DNA of 6,124 nucleotides from an uncultured Lachnospiraceae bacterium. Its GTDB lineage: Bacteria; Bacillota; Clostridia; Lachnospirales; Lachnospiraceae. The position numbers and the translations under genes are program-made. This document shows, piece after piece, positions 1-5,988 of this stretch. Numbering within the stretch: position 1 is the stretch's first letter; every line of letters starts with the position of its first letter. The notes under the pieces were generated by a model that had not been told where the DNA came from, did no database searches, and saw only the letters and a list, made by a program, of their open reading frames with translations. The stretch is taken from the NCBI GenBank assembly GCA_902803745.1, contig CADCRB010000307.1:1-6124 (forward strand). Direction: 5' to 3'.

Positions 1-7
1 ATTACCA

Positions 8-835
8 TTACGATATGCATTCAAGTATCTCCTCTAAAGCCAGTCTACCACCAAATATATCCAAAGCAGATCCTACCGTGATATCTATTTTACCTTCTCC
101 GAGCTCACGTATCATTTTTACATCCTCAAGGCATCCGACACCACCCGCATATGTCACAGGCACCGGAGATTCCTTTATGATCGAAAGTATCTTCTCATCT
201 ATACCCTGCTGTTTTCCCTCACTGTCTACAGCGTGAACCAGAAACTCCGAAGCGTACCCGGACAAAAGCTCCATTACACTGCTGTCAAGCCTTGTCTCGG
301 TAAATCTCTGCCATCTGTCCGTAACAATGTAATATTGCCCGTCACTGCGTTTTCTGCAGGAAAGATCCAGACAAAGCCGCTCCCTGCCGACCGCATCCAC
401 GATCCTTGAAAGCGCGTCCATATCAATCCTGCCATCCTTAAAGACATATGAAGTCACTATCACATGACTTGCTCCTGCATCAAGAAAAGCCAGCGCATTA
501 TCCGGATCTATGCCGCCACCTGCCATAAGGCCTCCGGGGTAAGCCCGAAGCGCTGCAAGCGCCTGCTCTCTGGTCATATCATAATGATCAGAGCCCCTGT
601 GGTTGAGCATTATCACATGTCCACCGGACAGTCCCCTTTTTTTATAATACGAAGCATAATACTCCGAGTTCCTGTCCGAAATGAAATTCTCCTTTAGTCC
701 GGTGCCGCCTGCCGGGTTTCCCGGTACGCCCGCTGTAAGGCCGGATGCTTTGTCTCCCGTTGTATCACGAAGAGTACCGCCGACTATCTGCTTTACCTTT
801 CCGTCATGGATATCTATGCAGGGCCGGAATCTCAT
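8..835 (-). CDS. hisA: Phosphoribosylformimino-AICAR-phosphate isomerase, eukaryotic-type HisA
   Basis: This 275-residue protein is a predicted cytoplasmic TIM-barrel isomerase. It converts ProFAR to PRFAR, the Amadori-type step of histidine synthesis. The sequence fits the HisA branch typified by yeast HIS6 rather than the common bacterial HisA. It shows CIDIH with the expected catalytic Asp8, KQIVGGTL (15-22), GGHVI (71-75), GGGID (106-110), VTSYVF, LDLSCRK (156-162), EFLVHAVDSEG with Asp204 as the likely second acid, YAGG (229-232), and GSALDIFGG near the C-terminus. Residues about 28-46 form a Gly/Pro/Ala-rich stretch that looks like an insertion after the first strand. The ATG lies one base after the dapB stop. 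The only Shine-Dalgarno-like sequence is weak (GGTG, about 10 nt upstream, inside dapB), so translational coupling to dapB is likely. The family call is firm; activity is inferred. Confidence 0.95.
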   Translation of the reverse strand: MRFRPCIDIHDGKVKQIVGGTLRDTTGDKASGLTAGVPGNPAGGTGLKENFISDRNSEYYASYYKKRGLSGGHVIMLNHRGSDHYDMTREQALAALRAYPGGLMAGGGIDPDNALAFLDAGASHVIVTSYVFKDGRIDMDALSRIVDAVGRERLCLDLSCRKRSDGQYYIVTDRWQRFTETRLDSSVMELLSGYASEFLVHAVDSEGKQQGIDEKILSIIKESPVPVTYAGGVGCLEDVKMIRELGEGKIDITVGSALDIFGGRLALEEILECIS

Positions 836-836
836 T

Positions 837-1598
837 CTAATCCAGCACCGCGCTCATGTCATAAAGACCGGGCTGCATCCCGTTCATCTTAAGCGCTGCC
901 ATGACCGCACCCTTGCCAAAGACTGCCTTGCTGTATGCCCTGTGTGAAAAAGTGATCACCTCATCCTCACCGGCAAATATCACGTCATGATCTCCGGGAA
1001 TAGTGCCGCCGCGTACAGCGGATATCCCTATCTCGTTATCCGGTCTTTTCTCAGATCTGTCGGATCTGTCATATACAAAAGTATGTTTTCCTCCTGCACC
1101 GGCGTTTGCAGCCTCTGCAAGATACAGAGCTGTCCCGGACGGAGCATCCTTCTTCAGCCTGTGATGCTTCTCTACGATCTCTATATCAAATCCTGCTGCA
1201 TCAAGCTGTCTCGCCGCCTCAGTAACGAGCTTCGCCATTACATTGACACCGAGGGACATATTCGCAGACCGCAGTATTGCAGTATCCTTCGATGCCTCCT
1301 CTATAGCCTTCTTCTCATCATCATTATAGCCTGTAGTACAAAGTATCAGCGCAGTCTTTGTTCTCTTCCCATACTCCAGCAGTCCTTTAAGCGCTGAAGG
1401 GGCCGAGAAATCAATAACTGCGTCTGCCTCTTCCTTACAATCCGCTATCTCATCATAAACGGGATATTTGTTTTCAACTCCGCGGAATTTATCGATCCCT
1501 GCTACGATCTCACAATCATCCCTCTCAGAAACTATACGGGTTATTACCTGTCCCATATGTCCGTTGCAGCCGCTCATGATGATCCTTGTCATTATCAT
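837..1598 (-). CDS. dapB: 4-hydroxy-tetrahydrodipicolinate reductase
   Basis: This 253-residue cytoplasmic enzyme uses NAD(P)H to reduce the DapA product to tetrahydrodipicolinate, the second step of the diaminopimelate/lysine branch. The N-terminal Rossmann fold carries GCNGHMG at residues 10-16. Asp36-Lys37 follow the second strand, where E. coli DapB has Glu38-Arg39, so use of both NADH and NADPH is plausible. CTTGY is at 87-91. The family signature HHRLKKDAPSGTA starts at 145: His145 and Lys149 match the E. coli catalytic His159 and Lys163. The RGGTIPGDH motif is at 196-204. The length is slightly below E. coli (about 270) and usual for Gram-positive forms. AAAAGGA ends 6 nt before the first ATG, which favours that start over the in-frame Met3. 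The gene begins 16 bp after dapA and ends one base before hisA. Confidence 0.97.
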   Translation of the reverse strand: MIMTRIIMSGCNGHMGQVITRIVSERDDCEIVAGIDKFRGVENKYPVYDEIADCKEEADAVIDFSAPSALKGLLEYGKRTKTALILCTTGYNDDEKKAIEEASKDTAILRSANMSLGVNVMAKLVTEAARQLDAAGFDIEIVEKHHRLKKDAPSGTALYLAEAANAGAGGKHTFVYDRSDRSEKRPDNEIGISAVRGGTIPGDHDVIFAGEDEVITFSHRAYSKAVFGKGAVMAALKMNGMQPGLYDMSAVLD

Positions 1599-1614
1599 CC
1601 CCCGTCCTTTTCTA

Positions 1615-2502
1615 TTACTGAATAAGCCCGAACGCCCTCATCGACGCCTTGAGCCTTTCGATATTCTCCGGCTCCATAGGTGACAGAGGTCTGCGCATAG
1701 GTCCGGCATTCATACCCATTATATTCATCGCATGCTTCACCGGAATCGGATTTACCTCGCAGAAAAGCGCATCCACAAGGTCAATGAGCTTGAGCTGCAT
1801 CCTGCGGGCTTCGGCTACATCCCCGTTCAAGTAGTTGAGGCAGAGATTATGCATGTAACTCGGTGCCACATTTGCAGCTACGGATATCACTCCGATACCG
1901 CCCAGAGACATGATCGGTACAACTTCATTGTCATTTCCTGAGTAAAGATCGATATTCCCGTCAGTCAATGCCATTATTCTTGCAACCTGCGCAATATCCC
2001 CGGAAGCCTCTTTTATTCCGACTATATTAGGCACATTCTTTACAAGCTGAGCTGCAGTCTCAGGATTGATATTAAGTCCGGTCCTGCTCTTGACACTGTA
2101 AAGTATGATCGGGATATGTACGGAGTTTGCCACGATGGTAAAATGATCGATAAGTCCCTTCTGTGTAGCCTTGTTGTAATAAGGCGTCACTACAAGAAGT
2201 CCGTCCGCACCTGCTTTTTCTGCTTCCTGTGAAAGATACACAGCGGTATCCGTACAGTTGCTGCCGGTCCCTGCCACGACAGGCACCCTGTGATTTACAT
2301 GCTTTATGCAGAAATCAATGACTCTCGTATGCTCCTCTTCTGAAAGACAGGCCGACTCACCTGTGGTTCCGCACACGATGATCGCATCTGTGCCGTTATT
2401 CACCTGGAAGTCTATCTGCCTTGCGAATTCATCATAATTAACCTCTCCGTCCGGCTTGAAGGGCGTCACTATCGCCACTCCCGATCCCTTAAATATAGCC
2501 AT
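1615..2502 (-). CDS. dapA: 4-hydroxy-tetrahydrodipicolinate synthase
   Basis: This 295-residue TIM-barrel aldolase of the DHDPS/NAL family condenses pyruvate with aspartate semialdehyde, the committed step to diaminopimelate and lysine. With the chosen start, GTTGES is at 45-50 (Thr46 matches E. coli Thr44), TPYYN is at 106-110 (Tyr109 matches Tyr107), Tyr135 matches Tyr133, and Arg140 matches Arg138. The Schiff-base lysine is Lys164 in GIKEASGD. GTGSN is at 78-82, and SGNDNEVVPIMSLGG is at 188-202. The segment usually read as YNVPSRTG is YSVKSRTG here. An in-frame ATG 11 codons upstream (2533-2535) lacks a ribosome binding site, whereas the ATG at 2500-2502 follows AAGGAGG with a 5-nt spacer and gives the MAIFKG beginning usual for the family. 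It is the first gene of dapA-dapB-hisA. Confidence 0.97.
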   Translation of the reverse strand: MAIFKGSGVAIVTPFKPDGEVNYDEFARQIDFQVNNGTDAIIVCGTTGESACLSEEEHTRVIDFCIKHVNHRVPVVAGTGSNCTDTAVYLSQEAEKAGADGLLVVTPYYNKATQKGLIDHFTIVANSVHIPIILYSVKSRTGLNINPETAAQLVKNVPNIVGIKEASGDIAQVARIMALTDGNIDLYSGNDNEVVPIMSLGGIGVISVAANVAPSYMHNLCLNYLNGDVAEARRMQLKLIDLVDALFCEVNPIPVKHAMNIMGMNAGPMRRPLSPMEPENIERLKASMRAFGLIQ

Positions 2503-2507
2503 ATCCG

Positions 2508-2514
2508 CCTCCTT
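2508..2514 (-). promoter_or_regulatory. Ribosome binding site that sets the dapA start
   Basis: The minus strand reads AAGGAGG, then CGGAT, then ATG. This is a full Shine-Dalgarno match with a 5-nt spacer. It decides in favour of the start at 2502 over the in-frame ATG at 2535. Confidence 0.9.
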
Positions 2515-2529
2515 AATATTATTATTCAA

Positions 2530-2543
2530 CCGCATAGCTGCGG
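2530..2543 (-). repeat. Short hairpin in the dapA leader
   Basis: CCGCA-GCTA-TGCGG forms a perfect 5-bp stem with a 4-nt loop within the predicted leader of about 52 nt. What follows is AT-rich but is not a T-run, so it is not a convincing terminator. The leader is far too short for a lysine riboswitch or a T-box. Its role, if any, is unknown. Confidence 0.4.
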
Positions 2544-2560
2544 CCCTGTACTCCTAAAAG

Positions 2561-2590
2561 ATTTTACCATAACAAAGCATTATCTATCAA
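2561..2590 (-). promoter_or_regulatory. Predicted sigma-A promoter of dapA-dapB-hisA
   Basis: On the minus strand, TTGATA (2585-2590) is followed by 18 bp and TAAAAT (2561-2566). A TG immediately upstream gives TGGTAAAAT, an extended -10. Each hexamer matches consensus at 5 of 6 positions. The predicted start is near 2554, leaving about 52 nt before dapA. No terminator hairpin with a T-run is visible between the MATE gene and this promoter, so some readthrough from MATE is possible. Confidence 0.7.
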
Positions 2591-2606
2591 TCGTATCTCC
2601 ACGGGA

Positions 2607-3953
2607 TCAAAGCTTGTGTATCACATCCCTGTTTAGCTTGCGGAAGAAAACAGCTGTAAGTATGAAAGATGCCACCTCGGCTATGACAAAAGACCACCAC
2701 ACGTTATCCACATTTCCTGTAAGACTCAGCAGATATGCTACAGGAATAAGCACGAAGAGCTGCCTGCCCAGAGATACTATCAGAGAATAATAGCTCCTTC
2801 CAAAGGCCTGAAATACCGATCCAAGAGCTATGCATATACCGGCTATGGGAAAGCTCCAGGCTATGCTTCTCAGCGCCTTGATACCAATTACAAGCATATC
2901 TTCTGAAGCAGAAAAAAGAGTCAGGAGCTTTCCGGGGAAAAGCTCAAAGATCACAGTCCCAAAGACCATGATGGAGAAAGCCAGAACCACCGAAAACCGC
3001 AGCGCCTCCTGTATCCTCTCCTTTTTTCTCGCACCGTAATTGTAGGCCAATACCGGTATAACGCCGTTATTCAATCCAAAGACCGGCATGAAGAAAAAGC
3101 TCTGAAGCTTAAAATAGACCCCGAAAACTGCAACAGCGGTACTCGAAAAGGTATTCAGTATCAGGTTGAAAAGATACGTCATGACCGATCCAATGGCTAT
3201 CATAAGGATAGAAGGAACGCCCACAAAATAAATCCGCTTGACCGTATCGGCTTTTAGTAAAAGGATCTTCCACGAAAAACGGATATCGGAATTCTTTTTT
3301 AGATTAAAGTAAAGCGCAAGAGAAGCGGCAACAGTCTGTCCGATTATCGTTGCATACGCGGCGCCCGCCACTCCCAGTCTGGGAAACCCAAAAAGACCGA
3401 ATATCATGATCGGATCCATTATTATATTTATTATGGCGCCAAGGGCCTGGGTTATCATTGTATAGAAGGTGCGGCCAGTGGACTGAAGGAGTCTCTCCAT
3501 GGTAACCTGCGAAGCCATGCCGATAGACAGCACCATAACGATTGAAAGATAGGTCGTACCCTCTCTCGTGATCATAGGATCGGAAGTCTGTGAGCCGATA
3601 AAGGCGCCAGCAGCTCCCATAAAGGATGACGCCATAAAAATCAAAGCTGCGAGTATATTAAGTGTGATTCCGTTTCCGGCAGCGCTGTCAGACTCATCAT
3701 ACAGCTTCTCACCCAGAGACCTTGAAAGCATGGCATTAATACCTACGCCCGTCCCTCCCACTACGGAAAACATAAGATTCTGCATAGGGAACGCAAGTGT
3801 TACTCCTGTCAGCGCCTCCTCAGACAGTCTGGCCACAAAAACCGAGTCCACAATATTGTACAGAGCCTGTACAAGCATTGATATCATCATGGGCAGTGAC
3901 ATTGAAACGATCAGCTTTTTAACGGGCATCACGCCCATTTTGTTTTCTTTCAT
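2607..3953 (-). CDS. MATE-family efflux transporter (MepA/NorM-like)
   Basis: This 448-residue polytopic inner-membrane protein has about 12 hydrophobic segments in two six-helix halves. Approximate spans start at residues 15, 50, 95, 133, 165 and 195, then 240, 280, 320, 355, 390 and 418. Features typical of MATE drug/cation antiporters include YNIVDSVFV in helix 1 (Asp36), NIIMDP with Asp180, and FFFMPVFGLNNG...YNYGA (286-308) at the start of the second half. Members export cationic drugs or metabolites using H+ or Na+ gradients; the substrate cannot be read from the sequence. The start is less certain than for neighbouring genes: GGAG lies 12 nt before this ATG, and Met6 and Met9 are in-frame alternatives with no better site. 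It appears to have its own promoter (4064-4092). It lies 104 bp upstream of dapA with no clear functional link. Confidence 0.93.
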   Translation of the reverse strand: MKENKMGVMPVKKLIVSMSLPMMISMLVQALYNIVDSVFVARLSEEALTGVTLAFPMQNLMFSVVGGTGVGINAMLSRSLGEKLYDESDSAAGNGITLNILAALIFMASSFMGAAGAFIGSQTSDPMITREGTTYLSIVMVLSIGMASQVTMERLLQSTGRTFYTMITQALGAIINIIMDPIMIFGLFGFPRLGVAGAAYATIIGQTVAASLALYFNLKKNSDIRFSWKILLLKADTVKRIYFVGVPSILMIAIGSVMTYLFNLILNTFSSTAVAVFGVYFKLQSFFFMPVFGLNNGVIPVLAYNYGARKKERIQEALRFSVVLAFSIMVFGTVIFELFPGKLLTLFSASEDMLVIGIKALRSIAWSFPIAGICIALGSVFQAFGRSYYSLIVSLGRQLFVLIPVAYLLSLTGNVDNVWWSFVIAEVASFILTAVFFRKLNRDVIHKL

Positions 3954-4026
3954 TATCTGTTAATTCTCCGGTATATCTTTTCGACCTTTTATTAATTGAT
4001 TAAAGCGCCAATAGTAATTGTCACCA

Positions 4027-4042
4027 CACAAGCTTGCTTGTG
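4027..4042. repeat. Perfect palindrome in the MATE leader
   Basis: CACAAG-CTTG-CTTGTG has 6-bp arms around 4 bp. It falls at about +16 to +31 of the predicted MATE transcript. It could be an RNA hairpin or a second protein-binding site. There is no T-run on either strand, so it is not a terminator. Its centre is about 20 bp from that of the palindrome at 4047-4063, but the sequences differ. Confidence 0.5.
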
Positions 4043-4046
4043 ATGG

Positions 4047-4063
4047 GATTTGGCATCCAAATC
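4047..4063. promoter_or_regulatory. Candidate operator: palindrome over the MATE start site
   Basis: GATTTGG-CAT-CCAAATC is a perfect inverted repeat with 7-bp arms and a 3-bp centre. It touches the -10 box and spans about -6 to +11 of the predicted MATE transcript. About a third of it lies upstream of the predicted start and could not form an RNA hairpin. A DNA operator for a dimeric repressor therefore fits better. No regulator gene is present in the window. Confidence 0.5.
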
Positions 4064-4092
4064 ATTATATGTGAAATAGCATGTATGGTCAA
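4064..4092 (-). promoter_or_regulatory. Near-consensus sigma-A promoter for the MATE gene
   Basis: The minus strand reads TTGACC (4087-4092), 17 bp, TATAAT (4064-4069). The -10 is a perfect match, the -35 matches at 5 of 6, and the spacer is optimal. The predicted start is near 4057, giving a leader of about 104 nt. The -35 shares its first two T's with the T-run that follows the htrA terminator. Confidence 0.8.
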
Positions 4093-4141
4093 AAAACGCC
4101 AAAGAAAGCGGAATCACCTGTACGGTCATTCCGCCTCCCTT
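4091..4141 (-). terminator. Intrinsic terminator of htrA
   Basis: On the minus strand, GCGGAAT (4128-4134) pairs with ATTCCGC (4108-4114). Inside this is one G-G mismatch, then ACC/GGT and a 5-nt loop. The stem can extend outward by seven more pairs, AAGGGAG (4135-4141) with TTTCTTT (4101-4107), using G-U pairs. T-rich sequence follows, ending in TTTTTT (4091-4096). It lies about 90 nt after the htrA stop. The AGGGAGG that resembles a ribosome binding site here is the left arm of this stem. Confidence 0.75.
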
Positions 4142-4179
4142 TATATACACCGGTTTATACACCGTCATTCTCCGACCGC

Positions 4180-4218
4180 GTCCTAAGGAATCCACCGCAA
4201 GCGGTACCCCCTTAGGAC
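4180..4218. repeat. Two-tier inverted repeat just after htrA
   Basis: The outer arms GTCCTAAGG (4180-4188) and CCTTAGGAC (4210-4218) pair over 9 bp. After an internal loop (5 and 4 nt), ACCGC (4194-4198) pairs with GCGGT (4201-4205). It begins 14 nt after the htrA stop codon. No T-run follows on either strand, so it is not a classic terminator. It could stabilise the htrA 3' end, bind a protein, or be part of a dispersed repeat. Confidence 0.6.
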
Positions 4219-4232
4219 AAAGGATATTAATG

Positions 4233-5837
4233 TCAGTTGCTGTGCTCCGATGGTCTCTTTCCCAGCTTCACTGAGATCGTCTCCTCGTTATAGCCGCCTT
4301 CGGACTGTTTCTTCACCGTAATATCAACAGTCTGTCCGGCTTCATAATACTGCATCAGATCCTTAAGGTCTTTCATTGACCCCACAGACTGGCCGTCAAA
4401 TTTTATTATGACATCACCCCTTACGAGTCCTGCATTCTCGGCAGCAGAGCCCGCTTCTACCTGAGCCACATATATTCCTTCAGGTATATCATAGGTGCTG
4501 GAAACATCCTCGGTCACATCCACGCCTCCGATGCCCAGATATGACTGATTGTCATCGGCAGCTTTCACCTTCGTTTCCTTATTCATAAGATCATCTATGA
4601 TGGGCTGAACCTTGGATATGGGTATCGCATAGCCCATTCCTTCAACTATAGTGCCGTTTGAAAGGACCTGACCCGCCTTCGCTTCATTAATGCCGATAAG
4701 CTCGCCTCTCATATTGAGCAGGGCTCCGCCGGAGTTGCCCGGGTTTATGGCTGCATCGGTCTGTATAAGCTCATGATTTCCGTTTTCAAGCTCAGCCTCG
4801 CGTCCCAGAGCGCTAATGATGCCTGTGGTAGTAGACTGGCCATATCCCATTGCATTACCTATAGCCACTACCTGCTCACCGACCTGAAGGTCATCCGAAT
4901 CACCCAGAGTTGCTATCTTTATCTCATCCGCAGTATTTCCGGAGAGAGAATTCTTTGCCACAGCTATGACTGCAATATCTGCTTCTTCATCCTGACCTTT
5001 GATATTGGCCTCTGCCGCATTTCCATCCACAAACTGCACCGAAAGAGATGTAGCATCAGAGATAACATGCTGATTTGTCACAATGAGAAGTTCGTCATCA
5101 TTTTCTCCGACTATGATACCTGAGCCGGCCGCTTCTCCTGTCCTTTCTATAGGCTGTCCCCACCAGGTCTGTCCTCTCATGGTAACCGAATTTGTTATGG
5201 CTACTATAGAAGGCATCACCTCCTCAACAACCTGTGATACGCTGCTGTCCGTATTGCTGTTCGTAGTTGCTATGGCCTCTCGGACCTCCTCCGAATCTTC
5301 CTGTTTTGCCGCTGAAGTAGTGGTTGTCAGCTGCCTGGGACGCTCCCCCTCAGCTCCTGCCTTTGCAAGTGTCTCCACTGCCTCATCGAGGTCGGATAGT
5401 TTATATACTCCGTAGAAAGCACCTGCCGCGGATCCTCCAAGAAGTACTCCTATCAGTATTGCAGCGATCGCCTTTTTCCAGAAGCTCTTCTTACCCTTTG
5501 CAGCACCGGGCTTTGCATTGCCCTGATTTCCGGGATTATAGCCCGGAGCCCTGTAGCCTGAATCCTGATAGGAAGTATAATGTGTACGTCCCTGAGGATT
5601 GCTGTAGGAGTTTCCGTAGTATCCGTTACTCGTTCCGCCGTACTGGCCACTATAGTTACCGGCATTTCCCCGAGGCTCTCTGTAACTTCCGGGTTCTGTG
5701 CGGCTGTATCCATTATCCTGTCCCGTATGAGCCTCCTCATACTTATTGGCCGAATTAGTTCCCGATGATCCTACGTTTTTATAGCTCGTATCGTAATCAT
5801 CATTCTTTGTTTCTTTGTTGTAGTCGTCGTATATCAT
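4233..5837 (-). CDS. htrA: Membrane-anchored S1C serine protease (HtrA/DegP family) with one PDZ domain
   Basis: This 534-residue predicted protein degrades or handles misfolded proteins at the outer face of the membrane. Residues 1-112 are a low-complexity, Tyr/Gly/Asn/Ser-rich tail. They are followed by a basic patch (Lys115-Lys122) and a single hydrophobic helix at about 123-145, giving an N-in, protease-out topology with no cleaved signal. A Thr/Ser/Glu-rich linker precedes the trypsin-like domain (about 200-425). The catalytic triad is intact: His257 in TNQHVI, Asp287 in EADIAV, and Ser369 in NPGNSGGAL. A C-terminal PDZ domain spans about 431-527 (YLGIGG; the GSAAENAGLVRGDVI core). AGGAGG with a 5-nt spacer sets the start. 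The gene is monocistronic by appearance, with its own control region upstream and a terminator downstream. The tail is longer than the short cytoplasmic N-terminus of many HtrA proteins. Confidence 0.96.
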   Translation of the reverse strand: MIYDDYNKETKNDDYDTSYKNVGSSGTNSANKYEEAHTGQDNGYSRTEPGSYREPRGNAGNYSGQYGGTSNGYYGNSYSNPQGRTHYTSYQDSGYRAPGYNPGNQGNAKPGAAKGKKSFWKKAIAAILIGVLLGGSAAGAFYGVYKLSDLDEAVETLAKAGAEGERPRQLTTTTSAAKQEDSEEVREAIATTNSNTDSSVSQVVEEVMPSIVAITNSVTMRGQTWWGQPIERTGEAAGSGIIVGENDDELLIVTNQHVISDATSLSVQFVDGNAAEANIKGQDEEADIAVIAVAKNSLSGNTADEIKIATLGDSDDLQVGEQVVAIGNAMGYGQSTTTGIISALGREAELENGNHELIQTDAAINPGNSGGALLNMRGELIGINEAKAGQVLSNGTIVEGMGYAIPISKVQPIIDDLMNKETKVKAADDNQSYLGIGGVDVTEDVSSTYDIPEGIYVAQVEAGSAAENAGLVRGDVIIKFDGQSVGSMKDLKDLMQYYEAGQTVDITVKKQSEGGYNEETISVKLGKRPSEHSN

Positions 5838-5842
5838 TTTTT

Positions 5843-5848
5843 CCTCCT
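5843..5848 (-). promoter_or_regulatory. Ribosome binding site of htrA
   Basis: The minus strand reads AGGAGG, five A's, then ATG. This is a full Shine-Dalgarno match and supports the start at 5837. Confidence 0.9.
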
Positions 5849-5856
5849 CTGTAAAG

Positions 5857-5910
5857 CACGGTTTTATATCTGTCTCAGTCCTTCAGTATCTGATACGGAA
5901 ACTCACCGTG
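5857..5910 (-). repeat. Inverted repeats in the htrA leader
   Basis: CACGGT (5905-5910) and ACCGTG (5857-5862) can close a stem around an inner imperfect palindrome, TTCCGTATC-A-GATACTGAA (5882-5900), which has one mismatched pair. Both fall inside the predicted htrA 5' leader of about 92 nt. They could shape the leader RNA, or the inner one could be a protein site. No riboswitch class was recognised. Confidence 0.4.
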
Positions 5911-5935
5911 TTTTTATTTCCTTATCTCTGAAAAC

Positions 5936-5987
5936 AATATACCTTCCAACTGTGACGTAATTGTGAAGAAAAAAGAATAAAATTGTG
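5936..5987 (-). promoter_or_regulatory. htrA promoter with phased response-regulator-like repeats
   Basis: A -10-like TATATT lies at 5936-5941 with no good -35 at 17 bp. Upstream on the minus strand are CACAATT (5981-5987), CACAATT (5959-5965) and CACAGTT (5948-5954). Their starts are 22 and 11 bp apart, so all three lie on one face of the helix. The inner pair reads TTCACA-N5-GTCACA. Direct repeats with an 11-bp period overlapping a weak -35 are typical of OmpR-family activators. HtrA genes in Bacillus are controlled by such a system (CssRS). Which regulator acts here is inference. Confidence 0.55.
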
Positions 5988-5988
5988 T

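Noticed and set aside
464..1397. Plus-strand ORFs opposite hisA and dapB (464-697, 681-947, 987-1397)
   Set aside because: They lie antisense to well-supported enzymes, lack ribosome binding sites and have no recognisable domains.
2503..2535. Upstream in-frame ATG extending DapA by 11 residues
   Set aside because: It has no Shine-Dalgarno sequence and overlaps the leader hairpin. The downstream ATG has AAGGAGG at ideal spacing and gives the usual family N-terminus.
3568..3963. Plus-strand ORF of 131 codons opposite the MATE N-terminal half
   Set aside because: It is the antisense shadow of membrane-helix codons, and the MATE frame is clearly coding.
3992..4195. Small minus-strand ORF (67 codons from GTG, or 45 codons from the ATG at 4129 behind AGGGAGG)
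   Set aside because: The apparent ribosome binding site and ATG are the left arm of the htrA terminator stem. The reading frame also runs through the near-consensus MATE promoter and both palindromes. These signals explain the sequence better than a gene. A conserved peptide in relatives would reopen it.
5324..5758. Long plus-strand ORF opposite the htrA N-terminal region
   Set aside because: It starts at TTG with no ribosome binding site and is a by-product of the biased Tyr/Gly/Ser codons of htrA on the other strand. The minus-strand ORF at 5453-5740 is a shadow for the same reason.
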